From assembly GCA_964612065.1 (NCBI GenBank), contig CAZTCD010000004.1, forward strand, positions 1 through 64,000: 64,000 nucleotides of DNA. The letters are read 5' to 3'. The stretch's first letter is position 1; the number at the start of each line of letters is the position of its first letter. Source of the DNA: JAKFYM01 sp964612065 (lineage in GTDB: Bacteria > Bdellovibrionota > UBA1018 > CAIPTA01). Position numbers and translations under genes: made by a program. A model generated the notes under the pieces. That model made no database searches, was not told where the DNA came from, and saw nothing but the letters and a program-made list of their open reading frames with translations. Positions 17,259 through 24,706 of this stretch are shown in pieces.

Positions 17259-17317
17259 AGAGAGACCTTTTCCTCCATAGGGAAAAGAGTATCACCCTCC
17301 CTGGGGCCACCCAAGCC

Positions 17318-18247
17318 TCAAGAACTATAGAGGAGAAGAAAGAAGCCAGAGAGGAAGAGCCCCAGGGCGCTGAGGAGATAGGGGCTCGGCCTCTTTCGGA
17401 GGAGCGCCCATTCCCATAGGGAAGCGGCGATAGGGTTGAAGCTCCCCACCCCCGCCAGCCCTCCGATATGACCGATCTTGAGAGCGGTGAGCCATAGGGA
17501 TAGGGAGAGAAAACTCCCCATGAACGAGGCAAAAACCGCCATGGAACGATCCGGCCAGCGCAGCTGGAAGAAACGGGTGAACACCCTCTCCCGCATCACA
17601 TAGCCCCAGATCAGGAGCGGGATCACCGAACCGATACAGCGGATGAGGTTGGAGGTAAAGGCCGTGGTGCCGGGCGACAAGTCAAAACCCTGACGACTCA
17701 GCACGATCCCCACATTGTCGAGCGCGACCCCGATCAGAGCGAAGAGAATGCCCTTCCACTCCCAATGCCCCTCCGCCCTGAACTTCTCGAAGCTGATCGT
17801 CCACACACAGGCCATCATCAGCAGGATCGCCAATCCCTGCCCGAGATTGAGCCTCTGCCCGAATACCAGGAATCCCCCTATGGTGAGAAAGAGGGGAGAA
17901 AAGGAAAACACCAGCAGGGTACGGGCTGAACCGAGGCGTTGGTAGGCACGGAAGAGGAAGTAATCGCCAATGCCCAGGCCCAGCAGGCCGCTGAGGAAGA
18001 AATACACCCCCGCCCGGGTGGCGAAGAGACCCTCGAGCGGCTCCCTCCCGAACACCACGGAAACAACCGTGGCCAGCAGGAAAGCCACCAGAGCCGTGAG
18101 GTTCTTCATCAGATTCATCCAGAGCGAAGAATGGCTCACCGAAAAACGGGCAAAGATCACCGAGGCGCCGGAGAAGAGGATGGCGGAGGTGAGGGCGAGA
18201 AAATACGCGCCGTGTTGGGCTGTGAACATGGGAACGGAGATTAGCAT
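17318..18247 (-). CDS. EamA-family (DMT) transporter
   Basis: The 309-residue protein has ten hydrophobic helices arranged as two EamA repeats (starts near residues 14 and 160), with LLGLGIGDYFLFRAYQRLGSARTLLVFSFSPLF as the typical helix 3-4 region. Family members export amino acids or other small metabolites; the substrate is not predictable. A TATAAT-like -10 box lies on its strand at 18292-18297, about 45 bases upstream. It diverges from a small Cys-rich secreted protein gene. Confidence 0.85.
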   Translation of the reverse strand: MLISVPMFTAQHGAYFLALTSAILFSGASVIFARFSVSHSSLWMNLMKNLTALVAFLLATVVSVVFGREPLEGLFATRAGVYFFLSGLLGLGIGDYFLFRAYQRLGSARTLLVFSFSPLFLTIGGFLVFGQRLNLGQGLAILLMMACVWTISFEKFRAEGHWEWKGILFALIGVALDNVGIVLSRQGFDLSPGTTAFTSNLIRCIGSVIPLLIWGYVMRERVFTRFFQLRWPDRSMAVFASFMGSFLSLSLWLTALKIGHIGGLAGVGSFNPIAASLWEWALLRKRPSPYLLSALGLFLSGFFLLLYSS

Positions 18248-18430
18248 GTTTCCTTACGGCTTCCACTCACCCGTTCGAAGCTCCCTTCGGAATTATACCG
18301 CCTATTTGTATCCTTATCCGGTAACCTTCCCCGTCGGTAGCAAGGCCTAACGCCCCGGCAGAAAGACACCGATAAGCTCCTACGGTTAAGTTCTGGAACC
18401 CACCAGACACTACCTTTAATGGAGACCACC

Positions 18431-18688
18431 ATGAAAATCCTAAGCGCGATCCTGTTCGCCATCCTAGCCGTAACGTTCACCCCCGCCGCCCAAGCCAGAA
18501 ACTGCAATACCTGCCGGGCCATGAGCTGCTCTTGCGGGATTTGCTCCATGTGTAAGGAAGGGGACGCACGAAAGGCCTGCGAACGCCGGCATGAGGAGTG
18601 CTCGGCAGACCGTCAAGATAAGGAAAAAGGCGATTCCAGCGATTCGCACGCCGATGAGGGCGATGAAGACAGCTCCGACAATGACTAA
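18431..18688 (+). CDS. small secreted Cys-rich protein with acidic tail
   Basis: The ATG at 18431 has GGAG 7 bases upstream. The 85-residue product has a signal peptide ending near AQARN. A compact Cys cluster (CNTCRAMSCSCGICSMC, then KACERRHEEC) has eight Cys in about 40 residues, and the tail is repetitive and acidic (SDSHADEGDEDSSDND). I do not recognise a family. The cluster could bind metal or form disulfides, and the acidic tail could bind cations. The clear signal peptide and ribosome site support a real gene despite its size. Confidence 0.6.
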   Translation: MKILSAILFAILAVTFTPAAQARNCNTCRAMSCSCGICSMCKEGDARKACERRHEECSADRQDKEKGDSSDSHADEGDEDSSDND

Positions 18689-18697
18689 GGAGTGCCT

Positions 18698-19909
18698 TTA
18701 CCGGGGGAATCCAGCCAATCGCTTCATTCCCTCGGCCACCTCTTCGTCCCGGGCGTAAACCCCGGGCGAGAGACGCACCAGATTCACCCCTTGCACCACA
18801 GGGAGCGCCAGCTGCACCGCGGCCTCTTGATAAATCCGGGTGGCTAGAGCGGCGCTCTCCCCCTCCCCCCAGCGGCCCGGCCGCTTGTAGCACACCAAAG
18901 GTCCCAGCAGATCCGGATCCTCAGGGCTCAACCTCTCCCACCCCAAGGCTTCCGCTTCCCGGCTCGCCAGCCCCAACAAGCCCCTCTGCCGGGCACGGAT
19001 TTTCTCCTCTCCGTGCTTTTCCCAGAAGGATAGCGTTTCCCCAAGAGCCAGGAAGGGAATACGATCGATCGTGCCGGGGAAAAACCTCCGGCAGGTTTCC
19101 ACCCGCCCCTCTCCAAACCCCTGATAGAAAGAAGGCGGCCGCTCCGACGCCCAGCCCCCGAACTTCCATACCAGCTTTTCCTCCCAGCGCGGATGCACCC
19201 ATCCAAAGGCCGTGCCCTCCGGGCCGAGAAACCATTTGTGAAAGTTCCCGGCATAGAAATCCGCGCCCCCCAGGGCTTTCAGGTTCACCGGCAGAGCCCC
19301 CACGGCATGGGCGCCGTCGATCACGGTGATCACGCCCTGAGCCCTGGCCTGCTCGGCGATTTTGGCCACGGGAAGCACGGCTCCCGTGCCCGTAGCCACA
19401 TGACTGATCAGAAGAAGGCGGGTATCCGGGCCAATACTCTGCATAACGGCCTCCAGAAGCTCGGACTCCGTCCATGCCGTCTTTAACGGAAGGGCCGCAT
19501 GACGCAGACCGTGGCCATTCACCTTCGCCCACTGCCTTACCGCCCCCAAAATTCCCCCATACTCCCAGCCAGTGGCCACCGCCTCGCCCATCGGCAATGC
19601 GGGAAGAGCAAAGAGAAAATCATTAAAGGCCGCCGTAACGTTCGAGCGGAGAAAAAGATCATGTGGATCCGCCCCGAGAAAGCCGGAAAGCCTCTTCTGC
19701 ACCTCCCAGAGGCGGTCGTAGCCCACGAACATCGCCTTGGTGGGATTTCGCTCGGACTCCATCCGTTCGCGCTCCATGAATCGCAGCACTTCCAGAGGCA
19801 CTCTGGTGCGAGTTCCTGCGTTCAGATGGGCAAAGGACGGATCAGCAACGAAATGAGAGGAGAAATCCATGGAGCGATTGTAAGGCCCAAACTCCCTCCG
19901 GGCCAGCAT
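18698..19909 (-). CDS. aminotransferase class V (isopenicillin-N epimerase/cysteine desulfurase-like)
   Basis: A 403-residue PLP enzyme of fold type I. FLRSNVTAAFNDFL binds the cofactor phosphate, VITVIDGAHAVGALPVNLKALGGADFYAGNFHKWFLGPEGTAF contains the Asp and His that contact PLP and the Schiff-base lysine (HKW), and the C-terminal NLVRLSPGVYARDEEV is the small-domain close. The HKWF form is typical of isopenicillin-N epimerase-like proteins rather than IscS/SufS (which have HK in a different loop and a catalytic Cys that I do not see). The substrate is unknown. An ATG at 19870 (MDFSSHF) is an alternative start; neither has a strong ribosome site. Confidence 0.82.
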   Translation of the reverse strand: MLARREFGPYNRSMDFSSHFVADPSFAHLNAGTRTRVPLEVLRFMERERMESERNPTKAMFVGYDRLWEVQKRLSGFLGADPHDLFLRSNVTAAFNDFLFALPALPMGEAVATGWEYGGILGAVRQWAKVNGHGLRHAALPLKTAWTESELLEAVMQSIGPDTRLLLISHVATGTGAVLPVAKIAEQARAQGVITVIDGAHAVGALPVNLKALGGADFYAGNFHKWFLGPEGTAFGWVHPRWEEKLVWKFGGWASERPPSFYQGFGEGRVETCRRFFPGTIDRIPFLALGETLSFWEKHGEEKIRARQRGLLGLASREAEALGWERLSPEDPDLLGPLVCYKRPGRWGEGESAALATRIYQEAAVQLALPVVQGVNLVRLSPGVYARDEEVAEGMKRLAGFPR

Positions 19910-19915
19910 CGAGAA

Positions 19916-21550
19916 CTAGTAGAATTCCAGGATCACTTTTCCCGGATAACCCGGCTCGCCGGCCTTGCCCCTCTCGCTATGGTCGGCACCACCGGGCTTG
20001 CTGCCACTGCCGGGCTGGGCCTGGAAGTTGTCCAGGAAGCGATAGAAGCTGGAACCGCCGCCACCGGAGCCGGAGTCGCCCCCGGAAAGGGTCGCGTCGG
20101 AACCGCTGCCGCCGCCGCCGCCAAAGTAACCGCCGCCCGCGCCGCCGCCGCCCGCGGCATCACCCATGGCATTTCCGCCCTGGCCGCCCAGCATAAACAC
20201 ACCGGAGCCGCCGTTTCCGATCCCGGGGCCCGGAGCTTTGTCGGTGGCGCCATTGGCTCCGCCGCCCTTGAGCACTCCGCCCTCTCCCCCTCGTGAACCC
20301 GAACCGGAACCGCCGCCTCCACCGGCCGCGATCGCAATGGCTTTATCGGCATCGATAGGCAGATCGGTAGGCCCGTATTTGGAGCGGTCCACCAGGAACA
20401 CTCCGGAGAAGCCGCCTCCTCCACCGCCGGCCGCGCCCGTTTCCGAATTTCCTCCAGCACCTCCGCCTCCAAAAGCGGAGTCGCTGCCGCCCTTGGGACC
20501 CACGGCATTCCTGCCCTCGGCCCCCACGAGCACAATTACGTCAAACTTGGATACGTCCACGGTGCCTTGGGTGAACACGTAGGCAGCAGGGCCCCCGCGC
20601 CCGCCCACCTGGCTTCCTTCCTGATTGGCGCCGCCGTAACCTCCGCCGGCACCCCATACGTATACCTTCAATATGGGGCAGCCTTTTCTACCCTCGATCC
20701 GGGTGAGCCCGGGCTTATCCAGCACCCGACGGGTGGTCTGAGGGCAGCTGGGTTTGTTTGCGTTGTCCGAATTAGGATCCCCATTCGGCCACACCACGAA
20801 ATCCTTCTCGCTACCCTCTTCGCTTTTCTCCGCCTTGCTCACGCCAAATCCGGCGGCGGCATTGTTCGCGGTAACACCGCCGGAAAAGAGGCCCACATTG
20901 GCGTCCACCGGTCTGGCCTGTTCCGCCTGCGCCTGCTCAGCGGGATTGCGAATGGGTGTGCCTCCTGCCGCCGCCGTAGCAGCTTCCGCACCGGCGGAGG
21001 GTGGAGGCGCGCTGGCTCCCGAAGCATTGTTTTTCTGCGCCGAAGGCGGAGGCTGGGAGCTGCCCGCGTAAGACTTAAAGCTGCTCTCTCCCGAGCCGAG
21101 GCCGGAGAGCGAGGATTCAGAAGTGGAAGCGGAAGACCGCTTTGGCTCCTCTGCCGCTGCAACCGGAGGATCTTTCCGGCCATCTGCGGTGGTAAGCGTG
21201 CTCGTGATCGGATCGGGCATCACGATCCCGTTGTTCTTGTTTCCGTAGACAAATTCCTCGCCTTGGTCCTGCGATCCGGCGGCCTTGTTCGACGTGCCGC
21301 CGTAAGCGATTTCGGCGGCGACTTCTCCCGCGCGCAAGCGATCCGCCGTGCGGGCGTCAATCGTGACCGCGGGCCGCTGGTCCGGAGGCTTCAGAGCAAA
21401 GTACACCCGGCCATCGCCATAGGAATAGTCGCCTTCCTCTTTCTGCTGCTCGATTTTGGTAAGGCTCCAGCCCGGGGCGCTGGCAAGTTCCTCCGCCCAC
21501 GCCAAAGGCGCCGCCAATAAAACCGCGAGCGAGAGCAGTAAATGTCTCAA
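19916..21550 (-). CDS. secreted Gly-rich protein
   Basis: The start is a TTG at 21550 behind GGGGGA, giving 544 residues with a signal peptide (RHLLLSLAVLLAAPLAWA). Residues 100-230 are low-complexity Ser/Ala/Pro. From about residue 290 (LKVYVWGAGGGYGG) to the end lies a beta-rich domain with many GGGG loops (GGGGAGG, GGGGGGFSG, GSGGGGSSFY) ending GYPGKVILEFY. This pattern resembles the Gly-rich domain of tail-fibre and ALK-type receptors (PF12810-like), which forms rigid polyglycine-helix bundles. An extracellular adhesin or fibre role is likely but not shown. The gene lies 6 bases upstream of the aminotransferase reading frame. Confidence 0.6.
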   Translation of the reverse strand: MRHLLLSLAVLLAAPLAWAEELASAPGWSLTKIEQQKEEGDYSYGDGRVYFALKPPDQRPAVTIDARTADRLRAGEVAAEIAYGGTSNKAAGSQDQGEEFVYGNKNNGIVMPDPITSTLTTADGRKDPPVAAAEEPKRSSASTSESSLSGLGSGESSFKSYAGSSQPPPSAQKNNASGASAPPPSAGAEAATAAAGGTPIRNPAEQAQAEQARPVDANVGLFSGGVTANNAAAGFGVSKAEKSEEGSEKDFVVWPNGDPNSDNANKPSCPQTTRRVLDKPGLTRIEGRKGCPILKVYVWGAGGGYGGANQEGSQVGGRGGPAAYVFTQGTVDVSKFDVIVLVGAEGRNAVGPKGGSDSAFGGGGAGGNSETGAAGGGGGGFSGVFLVDRSKYGPTDLPIDADKAIAIAAGGGGGSGSGSRGGEGGVLKGGGANGATDKAPGPGIGNGGSGVFMLGGQGGNAMGDAAGGGGAGGGYFGGGGGSGSDATLSGGDSGSGGGGSSFYRFLDNFQAQPGSGSKPGGADHSERGKAGEPGYPGKVILEFY

Positions 21551-21640
21551 CGGATTCCCCCGAGGCCGTTATCGGCCAAAACGGAAAATTCATTCACCGC
21601 GGAAACTCCACACCGTGTCTTCGGGGATACAGGGGAACTA

Positions 21641-22924
21641 TCAGCGGGGGCTTCCCGGGCGCAGGTCCACGCAACGCCCACCCCTGGCCTTCAAGGCCGG
21701 CAAACCGATAGTGCCGGGAGGCACAGCAATCACCCCGGATCGATAGCGCTCTTCCTTGGTCCAACGCGGCCCCCCGCCTTCATCAAGAGGATTGAACAAA
21801 CTTCTTTCGATATTTTCCCTCGAGGTGAGCTTTTTCATACTATGGGCTTCGATCACCTGGCCGTAAAAGCCGGGGAATACGTGATAGCCGGAATGGGCCG
21901 TGCCCAGAAAAAAGGGCACCTTTCGGAAGGCCGAGGGCACGCGGATTCCAAAATTCACGAGGAGATTCTTGTCGTCCACGGGAATCGGGCTCTCGGAACC
22001 CACTTCATAGTGATCGGAACAGAGCACTCCGCCTCTTTCCTTTCCCGGCCTCAGCTTGCCATCGGGCTCACAGAACCCGCTCCATCGCTCGGCATGGGCC
22101 CCCCAGATCGGATTCCAGGTGGGCATTGGATCTCCAGGGTTTTTCGGCTTCAGCGGTGCGATCACCTTGTCTTCCCTGTCCCACTCTTCGTTCATGGAGG
22201 TATCCGGATTGAAGTAGAGAATATGCCATCCGAGATCCGCGAGGGCTTTCTGCAGCACGGCCCCGCTCACTCCCTCGCTCTTCACCAGGCGGTCGATCTT
22301 GGCCCAGGTGGCATCGAGTTTTCCCGCCTCGAATCCCGCCTGCAGGCAGCGCCGGGCCATATCGATGCAGGAAATATTCTGGAGGTAGGGCTTCAGGTTC
22401 GGACGGAGCTTGGGAAAGCCGCTATCCGTTTCCCCCAGGTAAAGCTCGTCTTTGGCGCGGTCCACGATCTTCAGCTCTTTCACCTTGGCTTTGAAGGCGG
22501 CAAGAAAACGGGGATCGTATTTCTGGACTAGTTGCTCGAGCTCCTTGAGGCCTTTCGCCTTCTCCATCGCCACCCGCTCCGCCGGGCGGAAACGGGAAAG
22601 AAAATCCGGCCACACAGCCAGAAGAATCACCTTGCGGCGAAGATCATCGGTTTTCAGGCTCTCGTTCCGGTTACCGTAATACTTCGAATAGCCGTTCGCC
22701 CGGAAAAACTGCACGTGGGTGTCCCAATAGGACTGCAGGCATTTGGAGGCCGCCTCGGATACGATCCTGCTCTTGGCCCGCATCTGGGAAACTTCCGCTT
22801 CGCTGAAACAGAGATCCGTGCTTCTGGCGTGGGAGCCTGGGGAAAAAAGCGTTAGAAATAGAGACAATAGAAGCATGCTCCACTGATCGGACATCGCCTG
22901 TGCGCACTTGAAAGAATAGGACAT
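21641..22924 (-). CDS. secreted protein of unknown function
   Basis: A roughly 427-residue protein with an N-terminal signal sequence (LLLSLFLTLFSPGSHA). Three starts compete: GTG 22933, ATG 22924 (AGG 8 bases upstream) and ATG 22894, which would give the tidiest signal peptide. The mature part holds five or more Cys and conserved-looking segments such as DLGWHILYFNPDT, WNPIWGAHAERWSGF and HSGYHVFPGFYG, but no family that I recognise. It ends 90 bases upstream of the Gly-rich gene in the same direction, and diverges from the BON-domain gene. Confidence 0.55.
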   Translation of the reverse strand: MSYSFKCAQAMSDQWSMLLLSLFLTLFSPGSHARSTDLCFSEAEVSQMRAKSRIVSEAASKCLQSYWDTHVQFFRANGYSKYYGNRNESLKTDDLRRKVILLAVWPDFLSRFRPAERVAMEKAKGLKELEQLVQKYDPRFLAAFKAKVKELKIVDRAKDELYLGETDSGFPKLRPNLKPYLQNISCIDMARRCLQAGFEAGKLDATWAKIDRLVKSEGVSGAVLQKALADLGWHILYFNPDTSMNEEWDREDKVIAPLKPKNPGDPMPTWNPIWGAHAERWSGFCEPDGKLRPGKERGGVLCSDHYEVGSESPIPVDDKNLLVNFGIRVPSAFRKVPFFLGTAHSGYHVFPGFYGQVIEAHSMKKLTSRENIERSLFNPLDEGGGPRWTKEERYRSGVIAVPPGTIGLPALKARGGRCVDLRPGSPR

Positions 22925-22949
22925 TTTTTTCACCTGTTAACGGAGGCGA

Positions 22950-22966
22950 AAGGCACCCGCCTTGCA
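22950..22966 (+). promoter_or_regulatory. candidate sigma-54 promoter of the BON gene
   Basis: AAGGCACCCGCCTTGCA has the -24 element GGCAC and a perfect -12 TTGCA, with GG and GC 12 bases apart as sigma-54 requires. Transcription would start near 22977, 13 bases before the ATG and just before the GGAGGGGG ribosome site. Confidence 0.55.
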
Positions 22967-22989
22967 CCTCCGGCCTGCAGGAGGGGGAA

Positions 22990-23433
22990 ATGCCACAGCT
23001 CGATCCCGTGGAATGGGGAATCCTGACCACCCTGGGCTTTTTCGCCGCGGTCACCCTTTGGATGATTTTTTGGCCCCGCGCACACTATGAAAGCAGAGAT
23101 CCCTTCCGGAGAGGCGAGGATTTCTGGACCCCCTTCCGCCGCCACAAAGGGCGGAAATTTTCACGAGGCCCCCGCCTCTTTTCTCCCCCCACCCCCACGG
23201 AACGCGGCCTAGAGGAAGCGGTAGCCGCCCGCCTCCGCCTGGCCCCGAGCCTGGAATGGAGGGACATTCTGGTCCGAGCCCAAGGCGAGGACATCTTCCT
23301 GCAGGGACATGTGCCCAGCGTAGAGGAAAAAGAACTCGCGAGGATTCTGTCTTTGAGCGTGGAGGGAGTGCGGGCGGTTCACAACGAGCTTGCAGTGCAG
23401 GACGCACCGGACTGGGTACATAGAGCCTCCTAA
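22990..23433 (+). CDS. membrane-anchored BON-domain protein
   Basis: A 147-residue protein with one N-terminal helix (WGILTTLGFFAAVTLWMIFW) and a C-terminal BON domain (about residues 74-138: LEEAVAARLRLAPSLEWRDILVRAQGEDIFLQGHVPSVEEKELARILSLSVEGVRAVHNEL), including the G-x-V...E...A signature. BON domains bind phospholipid or other envelope surfaces; OsmY is the best-known example and is stress-induced. The 35-residue basic linker is rich in Arg and Pro. A good ribosome site and a sigma-54-like promoter lie immediately upstream, which would fit stress control. Confidence 0.75.
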   Translation: MPQLDPVEWGILTTLGFFAAVTLWMIFWPRAHYESRDPFRRGEDFWTPFRRHKGRKFSRGPRLFSPPTPTERGLEEAVAARLRLAPSLEWRDILVRAQGEDIFLQGHVPSVEEKELARILSLSVEGVRAVHNELAVQDAPDWVHRAS

Positions 23434-23473
23434 GCCCCAAACTTTTTTAACCGTAGACTCCCCGATTCAAGAC

Positions 23474-24706
23474 CTAGCGCAAGCACTTGTCTGCGCTCAA
23501 GCCCCACAGCGCACAGGCCTCCATCAGGCTTTCGTGGAAAGCGAGCTTCGCCTGCGAATAGCTGAGCACCGAGCGGATCCGGCGATCCTGCTCGAGAAAA
23601 AGATCGTTCGTGGACAGGCGTCCCAGCTGAAAGCTGCGAAGCATATCGCGATAAAGGCGTTCCGCCTTGTCCTGGATCAACCTCGCTTCTTTGATGCTCT
23701 CAAAGCTCAGCTTGATCTTCTTTTTCAGAAAATCCCGGCGAAGTGCCTCTTCCCGCTCCGCAGTGGCCGCTGCGGCATCGGCCGCCACAAAAGAGGCAAA
23801 CGCCTGGGAGGAGGCAGAGGCCGTTTCATAGCGGCTCCAGATCGGAAAGCTCAGCTCGAGCGCCCCGGTCCAGGTGCCGGTGTTCGGGCTGCGGAGAGGA
23901 AGCTCTTTATAACTGAGAGAGAAATCAAGCGCCGGCAGATGCTGCAGCTTCGAGCTCCGATAGGAATACTCCAGGCCTCCTGCCTTCGCGCGCAGCCGCC
24001 TGGCGGCGAAGCTACCCTCTCCCTCGGAAAGCGCCAGGCTCTGGGCCTCTGTGAGGGGCCAATCGCTGGTGCGGAGCTCATCCACAAAAAATGCCTTCCA
24101 GGCGGCCTCGTTCTGATCAAGCTCCACTTCGGCGCTTCTGGCCAGATTGGCCTGCTGGGCCAGATCCACCTCCAGCTTGGTTACGTCCTGCAGGGGGATC
24201 TTCCCCTGCCGGTAGCGATCGCGGCCGATGCGCATCGTTTCCTGCTTCAGTTTCAGAAGCTCGTCCTGGGCCCGCTTGGCGTCTCGAAGGTACAGGCGGT
24301 TAAAGATCACTTTCGCGCCGTCGAGCTCCGTTTGCAGCTCCCGGGATTGCACCTGATAAGCCTGGGCTTTCTCGGTTCCCTGAGCCGCTTTCCAGGCCTG
24401 GAGATCAGAAAACCCGCGGAAGAGGTTCCAGTTGGCGCTCAGGCTCCAGTAGTCGTAGATGCTCTTCGATTTTCCGGTGAGATCGCTGGAAGCGCGAATT
24501 TCCGTTTTGCCGATACCGGCGGAAAGAGAAGGCGTGAATTGCATCAGGCGGGAGAAGCGGGAGCTCCCGTCGGCATCCAGCTGCGCCCGATCGGCTTTCA
24601 GGAGAAGGCTTTTCTGCTTGAAGAGCTCAAGATCCTGAAGAAAGGGCTGCTTGGCGGCCTGGGCGGGAGTGGCGGCAAAGAGAATCGCCAGAATCAAGGG
24701 TCTCAT
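23474..24706 (-). CDS. TolC-family outer membrane efflux protein
   Basis: The 410-residue protein has a signal peptide (LILAILFAATPAQA) and the two helical repeats of TolC/OprM-type channels, with LSANWNLFRGFSDL in the first and LELSFPIWSRYETAS in the second as the beta-barrel-entry strands. It is the third gene of an RND efflux operon (adaptor, pump, channel): its start overlaps the pump stop by 4 bases. It forms the outer-membrane exit duct. At 410 residues it is a little shorter than E. coli TolC (471 mature). Confidence 0.88.
   Translation of the reverse strand: MRPLILAILFAATPAQAAKQPFLQDLELFKQKSLLLKADRAQLDADGSSRFSRLMQFTPSLSAGIGKTEIRASSDLTGKSKSIYDYWSLSANWNLFRGFSDLQAWKAAQGTEKAQAYQVQSRELQTELDGAKVIFNRLYLRDAKRAQDELLKLKQETMRIGRDRYRQGKIPLQDVTKLEVDLAQQANLARSAEVELDQNEAAWKAFFVDELRTSDWPLTEAQSLALSEGEGSFAARRLRAKAGGLEYSYRSSKLQHLPALDFSLSYKELPLRSPNTGTWTGALELSFPIWSRYETASASSQAFASFVAADAAAATAEREEALRRDFLKKKIKLSFESIKEARLIQDKAERLYRDMLRSFQLGRLSTNDLFLEQDRRIRSVLSYSQAKLAFHESLMEACALWGLSADKCLR

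Noticed and set aside
17400..17520. further CCATAGGGA copies inside the EamA gene
   Set aside because: They coincide with Ser-Leu-Trp codons (TCC CTA TGG) in frame and are explained by coding sequence.
18336..18385. sigma-28 (FliA)-type promoter TAAC-N16-ACCGATAA
   Set aside because: The spacer is one base too long and both boxes are imperfect. No flagellar genes are in the window.
18300..18400. possible riboswitch (GEMM-like) before the small Cys-rich gene
   Set aside because: The GC-rich sequence with CCGATAAGC and short pairings lacks the conserved GEMM core, and I could not draw a consensus fold.
21571..21590. sigma-28 -10 box GCCGATAA upstream of the Gly-rich protein
   Set aside because: The -10 match is exact but the -35 position reads GAAT instead of TAAA, and the box is part of a GGCCG hairpin.
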